Position numbers and translations under genes: made by a program | Part shown: one piece after another, positions 25,689 to 36,313 of the stretch | Layout: each line of letters opens with the position of its first letter | Numbering within the stretch: position 1 is the first letter of the stretch | Assembly: GCA_940671915.1 (NCBI GenBank) | Contig: CALNVZ010003434.1 | Location: forward strand, 20,295,964-20,359,963 | Origin: Paracentrotus lividus | Lineage: Eukaryota > Echinodermata > Echinoidea > Camarodonta > Echinidae | Direction: 5' to 3' | Length of the DNA stretch: 64,000 nucleotides | The notes under the pieces: model-generated | Seen by the model: only the letters and a program-made list of their open reading frames with translations | What the model was told of the DNA's origin: nothing | Database searches by the model: none

Positions 25689-26782
25689 TCTAAACAAAAT
25701 AAAACACACCACTGCTGCATAATTAACAAAAAAAAAGCAAAATACAACAAAAAATGTTTATTCTAGGCCCCTACAAAAAGATAGCCCACGAGGAAGAAAC
25801 ATTAGTCAAATTGAACGAAAGGTCATTTCATTATCTATCTTACAAAAAATGTATGCCCATATCCAAGTTCCTGATCCACACTCCCAGACAATGACGGATC
25901 TTCTTATTTATACTCACTTATAATTTTGTCCAAGTGTTCGATTCAGGCTTCCCATAGTCACGCCAACTGACAAGAACCGTTCATCGACTGTATGAAGGAT
26001 GGTGGTCGTATTGATAGATATTGTGAACGATGATGAGGTTAATTTGGCTCCATTGCTCATTGATCTGGTGGGAGGAAAAAGAAAATACAGATGTATATAG
26101 ATAAAATAAAATGAAATAAAAATACCAAACAAAAATTATCATCATCATCATCATCATCATTATTAATATTATTATTATATATTTGACCATTCATAAAATG
26201 TACAAATAATGATATGTTGATAAAACTTAAAATAAATTAAAACAAATTAAAGTTAAAATAGTTTACGAGTGAACTTTACCAGCACTGGTATCAACAAACC
26301 ATTTATTGGGATCGAGGCAATGGAAAAACTACAAGGTGGCACAGAGTTGCCCTGGAAATGCCCCCAAAACCCTGAAAAAATTCTTTTTAAAAACAGTTTT
26401 CTCATGGATTTCCTTTGGACTCCCTTAGACAACTAGTTACCTAGGGATCTATTCCCCTAAGCTTAAACCTAACCCTAACCAAGGGGCCGGGCAGTTGTCT
26501 ATATGTGTCATTTCTTCAGATATATCTTCTTACTCTTAAAAGTTCAAAACAATACACAGTAAAGTGTTGATTCTCTAAAATGAATGAAAAACAAGTAACT
26601 CTTTAACTTTACCTGTAATATTGATAACTAGCACTGTTATCTCGTTCGCCATGTTTCTCCAGTCTTGTCACAGTATCGTTATAACCCATAGTCAACATCA
26701 CCACCATCACCACCACCAGTGAAATGGTTGCTATAGCAATGCGGCCAACACCTTTCATCACAGGTCCATTGAAGCTCACCAT
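18098..26782 (-). CDS. HPSE: Heparanase family endo-glucuronidase, ten coding exons
   Basis: Heparanases (GH79) cut heparan sulfate at glucuronic acid residues, in lysosomes or outside the cell. Joined exons: 26782-26613, 26064-25918, 25388-25210, 24719-24549, 24034-23845, 22985-22735, 21736-21625, 20339-20182, 19547-19404 and 18257-18098. These give about 560 codons, near the family's usual ~540. Residues 13-33 are hydrophobic, forming a signal anchor or signal peptide. Family landmarks in order: ARGLAPAIYRMGGAEADF, the acid/base motif GLGNEPNGFP formed across a splice, VGPDTSAPKKKGDML, LDKLGMSASMGVQLVVQQ, PYWLLLYHKKLMGT, VRVYAHC, and the C-terminal LNGQRLKM..TYGFYVLPDARALVCM. All splice sites are GT/AG, and phases agree except around exon 6. 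That exon is frameshifted, so the nucleophile motif (usually GET) cannot be read. HPSE versus HPSE2 is not settled. Confidence 0.88.
18815..19165. mobile_element. ~350-bp element bounded by poly-G and poly-C
   Basis: A G12 run followed by GGCATTCA on the left faces TGAATGAC and a C-run of about 30 on the right. The mirrored GCATTCA/TGAATG words make these inverted termini with homopolymer expansion. It lies in the last intron of heparanase. Confidence 0.6.
19404..19547 (-). CDS. HPSE: Heparanase exon 9, C-terminal beta domain
   Basis: Encodes YQPGAVTLMIINMIPIDEVH then a stretch ending in HVYHFMPLGAQGIIS. This is the counterpart of '[20 protein letters not shown]...YLLRPLGPHGLLS'. Donor CC|GTGAGT. 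Confidence 0.92.
19619..19960. repeat. One-ended repeat relic, TTAAAGGGGAGGT type
   Basis: TTAAAGGGGAGGTCCATCCC resembles the left end of the element at 34204-34795 and the relic near 9440. It also shares a GTGACGTCACTTGCGAG-type interior. No right end was found. Confidence 0.45.
20182..20339 (-). CDS. HPSE: Heparanase exon 8
   Basis: Encodes PYWLLLYHKKLMGTRVLNIS, then a basic stretch, then NYVRVYAHCTKT. It corresponds to 'PDYWLSLLFKKLVGTKVL...LRVYLHCTNT', the end of the barrel and entry into the C-terminal beta-sandwich. Donor AAG|GTAAAT. Confidence 0.92.
21625..21736 (-). CDS. HPSE: Heparanase exon 7
   Basis: Encodes VLDKLGMSASMGVQLVVQQG then LIGKTGGVFDANYKPRL. This matches 'WLDKLGLSARMGIEVVMRQ' of vertebrate heparanase. 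Phase 2 at entry and phase 0 at exit, with CTG|GTAAGA as donor. Confidence 0.92.
22451..22716. mobile_element. 266-bp MITE beside heparanase exon 6
   Basis: The left end TTGGCCCGAATTCACAAAGG faces CCTTTGTGAATTCGGCCAA at the right end. The interior has paired GGATCCGTGG and CCACGGATCC words. It lies 18 bases beyond the exon 6 splice donor at 22734. Confidence 0.85.
22735..22985 (-). pseudogene. HPSE: Heparanase exon 6, frame-disrupted nucleophile exon
   Basis: The acceptor (TTTTACAG after a long pyrimidine run) and the donor (GCT|GTAAGT) are intact, and the 251-bp length suits the family. The protein similarity, however, hops between frames: FLQGVGMQQI, then ITSFHY, then YTSGRTQD, then LQNMTDPNVANLL, then ILSVQQSVKIMGSAENSKI, then VTFGGYPSGLAGTYVTGML. 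In any single frame there are stops. The position where the family has WxGETS reads TGATATCACAGATCGGTG, with no legible glutamate. This is either true decay or a patch of uncorrected sequence. All other exons of the gene are clean. Confidence 0.8.
22991..23015. repeat. Poly-A run (poly-T on heparanase strand)
   Basis: About 25 A residues on the plus strand form an unusually pure polypyrimidine tract immediately before the exon 6 acceptor on the minus strand. Confidence 0.9.
23140..23215. mobile_element. Partial MITE, GTGAAACACC family
   Basis: GGTTGTTTTACCAAGTCTTT..GTGACTTTACTAACGACC..GATCAGTTCTTG resembles the left half of the copy at 8421. The right half is missing. Confidence 0.6.
23300..23395 (-). 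repeat. tRNA-derived repeat
   Basis: On the minus strand, TAGCTCAGTTGATAGA (A-box-like) and GGTTCAAAATC (B-box-like) are present with an extended spacing. The cloverleaf does not close. It reads as a SINE-type relic. Confidence 0.5.
23585..23618. repeat. 34-bp GC-rich hairpin, copy 1
   Basis: The first 14 bases are ATGCCTCCGGCACC and the last 14 are GGTGGCGGAGGCAT, giving a near-perfect stem. The same hairpin, reversed, heads the tandem-repeat element at 49988-50021. Confidence 0.85.
23640..23725 (-). repeat. tRNA-Thr(AGT)-derived repeat
   Basis: On the minus strand: a D-arm-like GCTGAGCTGTTAGAGTACC, an anticodon arm CCTGT-CTAGTAA-TCAGG with AGT in the loop, and a B box TGTTTGAATCCC. This matches the layout of tRNA-Thr(AGT), but the D and acceptor stems are degraded. 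The related unit at 53165-53245 suggests a tRNA-derived SINE. Confidence 0.6.
23845..24034 (-). CDS. HPSE: Heparanase exon 5, contains catalytic acid/base
   Basis: Its first two bases complete the GAA codon of the NEP motif. It continues PNGFPRKAHVTVNGSQMADA, FHTLRKAITRLPDHKNIFLV and GPDTSAPKKKGDMLTSTDK. The proton-donor glutamate is therefore intact. It ends AATGA|GTAAAT in phase 2. Confidence 0.92.
24549..24719 (-). CDS. HPSE: Heparanase exon 4
   Basis: Encodes HVWDNINEFARSVGWDVLYH, LNALDRNQTNFDPTNALLLM and NYTKQRGYPVLWGLGN. This corresponds to the 'LIFGLNALLRT...[21 protein letters not shown]' block. The exon ends with the first base of the catalytic glutamate codon, at G|GTAAGA. Confidence 0.92.
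25000..25180. repeat. Repeat fragment ending TATACAGTGGTGGATCCAGG
   Basis: The minus strand starts with a GTGGTGGATCCAGGTGGGG word, like the AGTGGCGGATCCAGGATTT at 31362. One end only; it lies in heparanase intron 3. Confidence 0.5.
25210..25388 (-). CDS. HPSE: Heparanase exon 3, N-terminal barrel
   Basis: Encodes YTSLWTAARGLAPAIYRMGG then AEADFTTF, equivalent to the 'LARGLSPAYLRFGGTKTDF' region of vertebrate heparanase. An acidic run (MDDDDELKD) and an NMT sequon follow. In the human protein the following segment is the linker removed on activation. Here that region is short and acidic, so processing may differ (inference). Confidence 0.9.
25650..25687. repeat. C/A homopolymer run
   Basis: Ten C are followed by about 29 A, in heparanase intron 2. 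Confidence 0.85.
25918..26064 (-). CDS. HPSE: Heparanase exon 2
   Basis: The exon lies between CCACCAG and GTGAGT. It encodes SSSFTISINTTTILHTVDER followed by FLSVGVTMGSLNRTLGQNY. The 'DERFLSVGV' segment matches the start of the mature heparanase beta/alpha barrel. In-phase joins on both sides. Confidence 0.85.
26138..26178. repeat. (ATC)n / (ATT)n microsatellite
   Basis: TCATCATCATCATCATCATC passes into TATTATTATT, in heparanase intron 1. Confidence 0.85.
26420..26510. repeat. Inverted-repeat element with telomere-like core
   Basis: AGACAACTAG on the left faces CAGTTGTCT on the right, around AAACCTAACCCTAACC. Same plan as 14205-14318. Confidence 0.55.
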
Positions 26783-26800
26783 CTTCTAAATCTAGGTCTG
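26613..26800 (-). CDS. HPSE: Heparanase coding exon 1 with start codon
   Basis: ATG is at 26782-26780, preceded by 18 untranslated bases and an acceptor CTCTTTGCAG. The exon encodes a short basic lead, then a hydrophobic span (RIAIATISLVVVMVVML), and ends at CAG|GTAAAG in phase 2. The start was chosen because it is the first ATG after the acceptor and puts the hydrophobic segment at the N terminus. The NDT and NSA sequons that follow suggest a lumenal or extracellular side. Confidence 0.8.
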
Positions 26801-27871
26801 CTGCAAAGAGAGGAATCAAGATCATTTTCAGGAATAATGGTCCACATGCATCCTTTGTAAGACAGGCCGATTAGGTAGATTTATTAAAGGTAATTCATGT
26901 TGATGTTTAAACCCAAAGCTGATGGTGCAGCAACGTGAAATGTCCACAGAATGGTATACCGTAAGCTCTGGCTCGATCTGCATTAAAATAATTTTTTTTT
27001 TAAATAGGAGAGGAAGCTCAATTGAATGATAAAACAATTATACAAGGCAAATGTTACTGCTAGCTTAGGTAACCAAACTTTACAAAAACAATAAGCATAT
27101 GGAACAAATTTAGGACAAGGGGAGGGGCAATCTGCCCATTTTGGTCGTTTCCAGGCACTTTTCCTAATAGATTATATAACATGTATAACTGAATAGGTCT
27201 ATTATAATACTTTGCATGACTAGAAACCTGTAAAGAATAGGAGTGTACAGTACACACCCCCATTGTACTTATCAATTCAAGTGTGTCTTTGAAACCAGAC
27301 TGATAATACATTACCAGAGGATTAGGGGTCAAAAGACCGGTAATGTAATTGTGTGTGTTTCAAAGTAAATTTACGGAATGCAGAATTGCTAGTTGAGTGC
27401 ACAAGTTTTTAGGCCCAAAACTTTCCTACTGTGTTAACTGTCTATATGATAACAATCATGGTTATTGAAAGCAATGTCTGTTTCCACATATTCCTCTTAA
27501 ACATACATTGTAGCTTGGTGTACAACATTTAGCATCAGCTATAGCTTGCATATATGTGATGCGTCACGTCGAAAGGAGAGACTATTCGCGATTTTTGAAA
27601 ATCCTTATTTCGGAGTTGAATTTGCTTGATCGCCGCCTGATAGTCATTGCCTTGAATTTGATTAAAGTAACAAGCTGTAGGAATTAAATAGTGGAAGTCG
27701 CGAGAATGATATAGCCTTCTGACACGACGAGGAGAATTCGTCACCTTGGAAAGTCGAGGATTATCAACGAGAGCAACACAAAGTCTGCAGAAGTCTGCAC
27801 TTATCGCTCGCTCGGACTCCGATGCCACGATAAAAATTAAGACCAAATTTTGGTCACTTTGCTCTACTCAC

Positions 27872-28010
27872 CGAAATGCCTAGCAATCACTTTGTACAAA
27901 AGGTGAAACGAATTGTCACCAATGAGGGAGGCTGCATTCAGGTTATACACGCAAAAGAGTGAACAATACTCGTGCTCCGGTACACGCACTAGGGATCGGA
28001 GGGGACAACG
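27872..28010 (-). other. Possible heparanase 5' UTR exon and promoter
   Basis: A consensus donor CG|GTGAGT lies at the low-coordinate edge on the minus strand. The coding exon at 26613-26800 begins right after an acceptor, so an upstream non-coding exon is expected. This is the best donor seen in the next kilobase. The upstream edge is a guess. Confidence 0.4.
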
Positions 28011-29646
28011 CAGCAAGCATGTTGTCTAAATAAACATTCATATCTTCTCAATACAAAAGAAACTAAATTGGTTAGTTGTTTTATATACTCTCGTAATATA
28101 AAATTAAAACGTCATGCTCTTCTAATTGTTATAAGAAAAAAGTCTGCTCTTTTAAGAAATTGTACCATCCTGGCGCTAAATAACAAACTATTTTAAACCT
28201 TTGGGGTTTTATTCCGATGTTTGCGTGCGTTCTTTTGAATGTCAACTCGGCGTATACTCTTTTACTCATTATATAAGCGAGTCATTTTGATCTGACTCTG
28301 TTGGAAATTTTCGAACATAATAATGGTCTATAGACTAATATTTCTTGTTACACGGGCTTACATTTGTTTATATTCTTTGAATAAGTAATATTTTAAGAAG
28401 AGATAAAGCCTCCAGAAATGTTTTAATAATATTTGCGCTTCTACACGAATGTATTAGAATTTCTCTGATCACTGTTTTATGAGTGGCTAGAGTTAGCTAA
28501 GACAATGAAAATAAAAACGATAAATGATTTGCTCGATCTCGTCTTTATTGATCAAACTGTTACCAGTAATAAGAAGATATTAATCATTTTTAGAAATGAA
28601 TTAAAGAGTAAATCGTATTTTGTTTCGTCGTGTTTAGTAAAACGCTACTTTCTTAAACACGTACTTTGTAAAATAAACTGCAGAAGACTTTAACCAAAAT
28701 TTGTATCAGAGTATTTATCACGTCACCTCTTTTGTTGCTCTATGTTTCCTGATGGAACCAAATTTGTTAATAGGGAGGTTTTAATTTCCCATCAGGACAA
28801 CAGATATCGCGGCCCTTAAAATAAAATGCTGAAATATTAACATCATTTGGATCCAGATAGCTAAGTCAAGCAATAAGAAGCTTTTCCCCACATAACTCCC
28901 GCCCCCCCTCTCCCCACCCGATTGTTAGATTTGACATTCGTTGCTGCTCCGCTATCCCGGATGAAAATTTATTCATAGCAGGTTGTATGATCGCACGCAA
29001 AATTTCTGAGTGCAGCTAAAGAGAGTTTAGTTCATTATTCGCTCACAAAAACAAACAAAAATCCAGTTGAAATCACACATCACTGACAAAGCCATGCGTT
29101 GCTAAGGGCGGAGCTAAACGGAGAGGGGAAGGAGGGAACAGGTGGGGGGAAAACGCGAAAAAGAAGTGGCGGGATAAAGGAAATGGTGTGAACAGGGAAT
29201 GGGTCCTATTGTATGTCCGGGAAAAAAAATTATCGCCGAAGGAAAAAAGTCACTCGCCGAAAAACTGCTTTTTTACCACTTTCCCTACCATCTTCACATC
29301 ATTTTTAAGACGAGAACAGCAAAGAGAAGATGCGTAGAACCAGGAAATATAAAAAAAAAATTTCCTCTCAACAATTTATGACTTTTTTATTAGTTTGTCG
29401 ATTTACTCGGATCTTTGATCTGCGACTTCTCTCTCATTTCGACAAGACGTATCACATATAATATAGCTACAGAATGATAGTTAAGTTCACAGACCAATTT
29501 AACTGCAAGCTTGGAGAAAGATTCTCTTCCTCCAAGTTCCAACTCAAAGCTAAAACACACTGATCAATAAGAAAATATGTTAAAGACAAGGGGTGGGCAA
29601 AAACTAAAAAAACAATCATAGTAAAAATATTGAAAGAGAGAGACAA

Positions 29647-29682
<36 letters not shown>

Positions 29683-31160
29683 CTACAATGTAGAGAATAG
29701 TGAGAGGATGACAATCTGAGATTGAGTTAGCTGTGGAAGATGGAGGAGCTAGAGCTTTTTTATTCTACATTTATTTTATTACAAACACAATTGAAAATTC
29801 TTAGCTTCTCAGACTGAGTTCTCATCATGCTCATCCTATCTACAATTACAAATGCCATAAATTTTATCATGTTTAAATTAATAGTTAATACTGGGACATT
29901 TCTTACCTTTACCATAAACTAATCTCAGCTAGCTCAGTCTTCTTTCCAATTCACCCAAACGGTCCCAGTCCACAACTGACTAACGTTAGATTCATTTTTA
30001 TCCATACACGTTGATGAAGGTTCCTTCAACATTCAGCATTTGCATTCACCGCGATCGTGATCACTGTCACTGTTGTGTATTCATCATGGAATTATGTCCA
30101 GAGCTAGCTTCAACCGAGGTCCTATTCCTGGAACACGTAGAGAGGGATCTAAATGTTAATTATTGTAGGCCAAAAAAGGTTCATACAATGTAGTACACTA
30201 CTCAAAAAGGAAAATATGCTCCACTGCACTGAGTTCGTATTACCTGCAAGACTTTGAGCTGTGTTTTGTCACAAAAGCCAATCGCGGGGGCGGGGGGCTG
30301 GCATGGCCTGGGCATGATCCCTCGGGCGTTAAGTAGGTAGAATAGGAGGAGTGGGGATGGGGCTGGGATCGGAGGAGGGGTATGGGCCAAATGACATCTC
30401 AGCTAGCTCCCGTTGGAAGAGTTGAGTTTTGATTTAACAAATTTACCTGAACAGTTTGTTTAAACTTGGAGGAAGGATTTGTTTGGCTTGTGATTTTTTA
30501 GTTATTTCTAAATTCAGTAGAAAATACCAGCCAATTAAATATTTAGGCAAACTCTTAACATACACCGCTCGAAGCAAGAAACTAAAAAATATTTTAGCTT
30601 TTATCTAGCTGATTACAATCTGAGGTCAAAAAGTAATTATCGGTCTTTTAATTCTCTCTCGATCTCCGCGCCATACCAACATCAGCCTGGCGCACGTACC
30701 ACCTGTTAGCTCAATACGTAGTGCCACGCCCACTTCTGCCACGCCCATCCAAGAAAACCGCCTAAATGCCTCATTTACAGCTAATTCACCTCATCTCAAG
30801 AGCCACATTTTCTTTCCCGCTCTCTAACTCAGTAGCGGACGCTGCCTGACATCACACAATAAAAGTATCGGGCCCATGCGTAAACATAATAGAGCCGCTA
30901 TTGTCACTATACAATTGGGCCCGACAAATGTATTCAATTCGGAGCTCGGATCCGCGCCTAACTTGTCCAAAGTTGGTATTTAAATAGCGCCACCCCGAAC
31001 GTATGCGCCAACGTAGGGGGGGGGCCACACTTGGGGGCCTATAATCAGAGTACTCGAGTCGGTCAGTGACGTGACGTAAGTATCTATGAGCAAACTTACC
31101 TTTTTAAGGGAAATCAGGGGACGCTATTTTTAAATATTTTTTTTTTTTTTTTTTTTTGTC
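28011..31160. other. Intergenic, no gene recognised
   Basis: Contains a (GACA)n/(GA)n microsatellite at 29635-29683 and a GC-richer stretch around 30640-31060 with several CpG and GCCACGCCC words. That stretch could be regulatory, but no exon is recognisable. Confidence 0.4.
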
Positions 31161-31454
31161 TTTGTGCGTTCTTTTTTTTTTTGTTTTGAAGGGGTGGGGC
31201 GGCCCATACTTAGAATGAGGTTACGCTGCTCAAAGGAACACTTCGAAAAAGTTGAGCAATCACCATCCCTCATCATATTTTCTTTCATTTTGGTTTTGTC
31301 TTCCATTTGTTGCTGTTTCGAACCAAAAGTTAGGCATGTGCAAAAAAAAAGTGTAAACTCAGTGGCGGATCCAGGATTTCATCTACACGGGCAGCGAATA
31401 GGTAGACTCATTTTTTTTTTTTTTTTTTTAGCCGGGTGGGGGGGGTTAGTGTTA

Positions 31455-31491
<37 letters not shown>

Positions 31492-31600
31492 TATATATAT
31501 ACTATATTTTTTTTTTTTTTTTTCTTTTCTTTCTTCTTTCTTTCGTTCTTTTTTTTCTTTTTTTTCTTTTTTTGGCCGCTGCGGTGGGGGGGGGCGCGGC
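31140..31600. repeat. Low-complexity block: poly-T, (TA)n, poly-T/C
   Basis: Poly-T at 31137-31156, a repeat start AGTGGCGGATCCAGGATTT at 31362, (TA)n at 31459-31502 and mixed T/C at 31505-31575. The open frames across it are compositional. Confidence 0.8.
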
Positions 31601-32419
31601 CTGCGATTCCGCGCCTCTACTGCGGCGTGCATTTCCACTTCTTTAGCACTTTTGAGGGGTGGGGGCCCGGGCGGGCTGCAGCCAGGCCTGCCTCTCCGTT
31701 ATCCGAAGGTCACTGTAGTTTAACTTGTTTTTAAATAGTAAATGAATAGCTCAAAGGTTTCAGATACTCGGACTCAGGGTGAGGGGCACACTGACAGAAA
31801 AGGGGGCGTAGAGGGCAATTTCATAATAGATTTAGGTAAATTACCACGCAACTTGTCTATTAAGACCACCTCACAAACACTTTTAGTTGGCAACTATGAG
31901 GTAGCCAGGCGGGGGGCACAAAAGGTACAGGTGTCTGCCCCATCTATATTTTGTTTGATAATCACACATTAATTATACATGTATGTTAATATACCTAGTA
32001 TAATAATAGGTTTTCCTGGTCAAGTTTAAACTATCTCCGATCAATTTGACATTTCTTACAAGCACTTTCGTCCGAATTTCTAGACAAGCAAACTCCTTCC
32101 ATCTTCCTCGCACACGAACTCTCCTTGCTTCAAAGACAGTCTCATTTTACGGACCTAAATATTGAAATTCACTCAGCAGAGACCTTAACCCTTGCCACGC
32201 TGCACAATCATAGAATTAAATTGAACAATTGTAATAATTGTTTTTCTCAGTGATTTTTGTACAAGAGAAAGTAAAAATTAGCTGTTGATCATACCATGGA
32301 TATATATCCATGATCGTACGTAACGTCTGTAAAGCTACCAGTATCAATATTGTCATTTGAAAAGCATAATTCAGAGAAAATATCTGAACAACAATTGTCA
32401 TTATTTTTCTTCAGAATAT

Positions 32420-32531
32420 ATTCAGCGTGTAAAGAGTTAAAGTCTTATACATGCTTTAAAACAAAACTGAAAAAACAAATCCTCTTGCAGTATTCAAACA
32501 ACCCCTAGTGAACTAGCTGGACCCAACCCCC

Positions 32532-32600
<69 letters not shown>

Positions 32601-33275
32601 ACGTCTACTTTTTTCCAAAAAATATCCTTTTATCCTAATCTTGCAGATACAATCTATTATAAAAAAAATATACATTATATTGATTATGTGTAACTTTGTT
32701 GTTTGTACAAGCATACAAAACATTGTTACTTAACTTGGGGCATGCAAAATACAAGCATTGCTTTTTAGCATGTCCTTCTGTTATCATCATATAGGCCTAA
32801 TGGACTAAACGTGAAGGATATAATTATAGGAAACACTTTTTATTTTTATGGTATCCAATGCTGGAATTCTCTTCCAAATCATGTTAAAGCTATTAAGAAG
32901 TTTATTAATTTCAAGAGTAACACCTAAAACAGGAAACTAGCACAACATGCAGATAACAGCTTAGTCACAATCAATCATTGTTTTTATAGAGTACAATTAT
33001 GTTAAACTATATTTGTATGTATTAATATTTAGCAAAATTTTGTTGGTGGATTCGTTCACCTTTTTGTATTATTATCTGTTGTTATATGTATGTAATAATT
33101 TAGTTATTATACTTTGTTCTCATTATGTCATATATATCCTACGTTTCACTATAGAAAGGACCCCATTGTAAATAAGCCTTTTCGGCTTTCGTGGGCTATC
33201 CTTGTCGGTGTTTCTTTCTTTTCTATCATAATATGTTCACTCGACGAATAAAATCAAATCAAATCAAATCAAATT
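32420..33275 (+). mobile_element. 5'-truncated non-LTR retrotransposon (LINE) 3' end
   Basis: The frame near 32855-32925 encodes WNSLPNHVKAIKKFINFKSN, the conserved end of many LINE reverse-transcriptase ORFs. An upstream fragment FKTKLKKQILL appears near 32455. The unit finishes in an (AATCA)n tail at 33248-33274. Interrupted by (TC)n. A relic, not a gene. Confidence 0.65.
32535..32596. repeat. (TC)n microsatellite
   Basis: About 31 uninterrupted TC units. Confidence 0.98.
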
Positions 33276-34203
33276 TCCTGTTAATTACTAGAAATTAATT
33301 TATCGTTAGTATGAATTACTTTATATGATATTATATGTGAAAATATCTGATGTGATGATGATATGGAAAACAACTCGATTCAATTCAACTCAATTCAATT
33401 CAAAATTATATGTGATCGCGATTAAAAATCTACACGTTAACTCAATTGACCGATGGCTCCGCTCCATGAGGTATCGTTTGAATTGAATGAACATTAACGA
33501 ATTCAATTGCAAAGAGTTTAAAATTGACCGGGAAAACCTATATTAACCGTCTGCATCCAGCCCCCAATTGGCCTCATCCCCCGCCTCTATATTGGTAATC
33601 TCGAAGCCACCGCTGTTCTTGAGTAGGAATATTGATATGAATTGAGATCTATTCATAGATTTGCATCCACGATGCACCCATGAATTAAGCTCGATAGACT
33701 TCTAATGGATACTTCCTCACCCTTTACATCGTGACAGGAAATAGATTTGAAATCGTCGTAACATCTGTGTACAGGATTCATGTGTTGTAAATGACAGCTG
33801 CAGATCTTGCACTATCGGAAATGGGGGGGGGGGTTGAATTTTTCTGAAATGTCATTCATGTCAATTACTTCTGAAGGATATTTGATAGTGCAGCGGTCCA
33901 TGCCTACAGGTCGCCAACTAAATTAACTAAATTGATGTGGGACTGGGGGGGGGGGGGGCTTTTTAAATTATTGTATTAAGTTTGCTGTTGTCATAATTAA
34001 CCTCCCTGTATAAATTCAATCTCTTACCTCTCTGAACATCACTCTCCCTTTCTATCACTCTCTTCCTCCCTCTCTCTTTCTTTCTTTCTCTCTCTTCCCC
34101 CTCTCTCTCTCTTCTTCTCTCTCTACCTCCTCATATAATTTTCGAGCTATTCTCCTTTCCTCTATATATTATTGCCCCGGTAGGCCTATGCTATTTCTTG
34201 ATA

Positions 34204-34795
34204 TTTAAAGGAGAATTGTCCCTTTGTAGATAGTTGGCTTACTGTGGATGCAGAAAAATCAAATAAGCACATTAGTGAAGATTTGGTGAAAATCAGATAA
34301 ATGATAAGAAAGTTATGAGTATTTGAATATTGAGATCTCTAATGACATAGGAAATCTCCCATTGGCAACGCGGTCAACATTTGTGATGTCACAAAGGGAG
34401 AACTCCCCATATGGTGTGCACAAAAACTATTCAAAATGTCTCTTTATTTTCATTCTAATGATAGAACAGCTTTTCTTTTCATGATATATTACGACTTTCA
34501 TATATTTACAAGTCATCTCATAAAAAGATTCTTTATTCTCCCTTTAGAATTAAGAAAAAAGAGGATTTTAGTACAATGTGTACAATAGATATGGGAAAGA
34601 TCTCCCTGCATTACATCACACATCATGGTCGCGTTACCAATTGGAGGATCTCCATATCATAAGTGATCTCAAAATCTAAAAATTCATATCTCTCTTATTC
34701 ATTGCCTGATTTTTCTGAAACTTTCCCAATATGTTTTGGGGGTTTGTCTCCATTCACTGAAGCTAAATTTCTCTGAGGGGATAATTCCCCTTTAA
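34204..34795. mobile_element. ~590-bp foldback element, TTTAAAGGAGAATTGTCCC ends
   Basis: The left end TTTAAAGGAGAATTGTCCC faces GGGATAATTCCCCTTTAA. Inner arms pair GAGATCTCTAATGACATAGG-like and CATATCATAAGTGATCTC-like words, and ATTGGCAACGCGGTC with GGTCGCGTTACCAATT. No ORF. Confidence 0.8.
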
Positions 34796-36008
34796 TATTT
34801 TATTCATTCTGTGCATTCTCTACCCAAGTATTTCACAACATCAGACATTTGTTTGATAGTCCCCCTATCATTGCCTATCTCTTATGAGTTGATTAATTCT
34901 CTCTCTTCTTCCTCTTTTTCAATTTTTTTTTTTAACCAAATCAATTACTAAATACCCTGCAATTTGGAGCAAACAGAATTATTAAAATATTGTAACAAAG
35001 AAACAAAGGCATAACACAACACACAAATTAAAAGTTTCACAATTAATTCCATGGATTATCATGTAGTTTATTTTGATTGATTCACAGTGATTTTATATAC
35101 ACGTTAAAATGACTAACCAATACCACAATAGTAGGAAAATATGAGATATACATCGTTATGTGGAAATAAAATACGAAATCATAAGCTTACTAAACTGCAG
35201 CTACATCACAGGGCAAGCATGTTTAATTTAAAATTAATTGCATTTTTTGTGTTTTAACTCGGCAAGCTACATAAAAATACAAAACTAAGATAATAAATAT
35301 AGCAATCTTTAACCTGAAAGACAACATATTTAGTTAAAATTTTACAATATGTAAACAAAATATACATAAATCATACAAATTTGAACAACCTTATTTGTTC
35401 AGAAAGGTGTGTCCTTGAAATGCAAATATTCGTCAGAAACCTATTGATTAGGTTAACTTCATTAATTCTGCATTATAATATACACTCGCTCAAACACTTT
35501 GGAAATACTATGATCCTTTTTTCATGATGGTCCACTTAAGATTGAAGGGAATAAGCTAATATCACAACGAAAAAAGGCTAGCGTAGAGCCTGTCACATAA
35601 TCACATCCAAGCTGACATTTTGGCAGCGGGGATCTTCACATGATGAAGCAGAACATAATCTGCTGACTAAGAGAAAAATTCGATATATCTCACTCAAGCA
35701 AAGACAAATTTTCACTGGCAATTTTCCATGTTTTCTCTCTAGAAAATGTGATAAACATGTACGGTATACAATAAATGTTGGGAGTCATTTGTTACAATGT
35801 CTACATCAAACATGTCGAATCATATCCGAGAAGAGATGATGGCTGAGGGTTCAGTAGATTGAAACTTTCATAGTTGCCTTTTGTTCAAATTACTCTATTT
35901 ATTTTATTTTTATTTTATTTATTTCATTTCCAGGCAACAAAAATACATTATAAAACAATTATGACAAAACAACAGATTGAAACATAACAAAATATAGAGG
36001 GAAAAGAA

Positions 36009-36088
36009 GTGCATCAGCCAATGCCTGGGGATAGCCTAAAAGAATTTAAAATCCTGTCAGGAGGTTCTCCCTATATTGGCTGATGCAC
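36009..36088. repeat. 80-bp inverted repeat
   Basis: GTGCATCAGCCAAT at 36009 faces its exact complement ending at 36088, with a 52-base spacer. Confidence 0.85.
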
Positions 36089-36148
36089 GTGAACAAGATT
36101 CCCTTGGCAACTAAAAGATGCACTTATAATACCTCAGTACAATACATG

Positions 36149-36240
36149 TTGCTATGTCTGGCTATCCTCTGGAAAGCTTTTAGGTTGTCAAGAACAACTT
36201 TGTTTGAAAAGCATACATCAAATGTGAATATTTTAGTAAA
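36149..36240 (+). repeat. Dispersed repeat, related to 56668-56765
   Basis: The words TGTTGCTATG, CTGG, AAGCTTT.AGGTTGTCAAGAA and TTTGAATAT.TTAGTAAAC recur in the same order at 56668-56765. No coding content recognised. Confidence 0.7.
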
Positions 36241-36313
36241 CAGTTCTACTGAAAACCTTGTTACAATAGAAGCATGTCATACTCGTCTATACCCTGATGT
36301 AACAAGATTCCTG

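Larger units (their letters stand above)
32003..33548. mobile_element. ~1.5-kb element with AATATAGGTTTTCC ends, copy 1
   Basis: ATAGGTTTTCCTGGTCAAG followed by TTTAAACT at the left faces AGTTTAAAATTGACCGGG and AAAACCTATATT at the right. The same termini bound 36314-36741. A LINE tail and a (TC)n run lie inside, probably nested insertions. Confidence 0.65.

Noticed and set aside
27535..27846. 103-codon minus-strand frame upstream of heparanase
   Set aside because: It falls in the probable first intron, with no domain similarity or supporting splice signals.
31164..31646. 160-codon plus-strand open frame
   Set aside because: It crosses poly-T, (TA)n and GC-rich simple sequence; the product is low-complexity.
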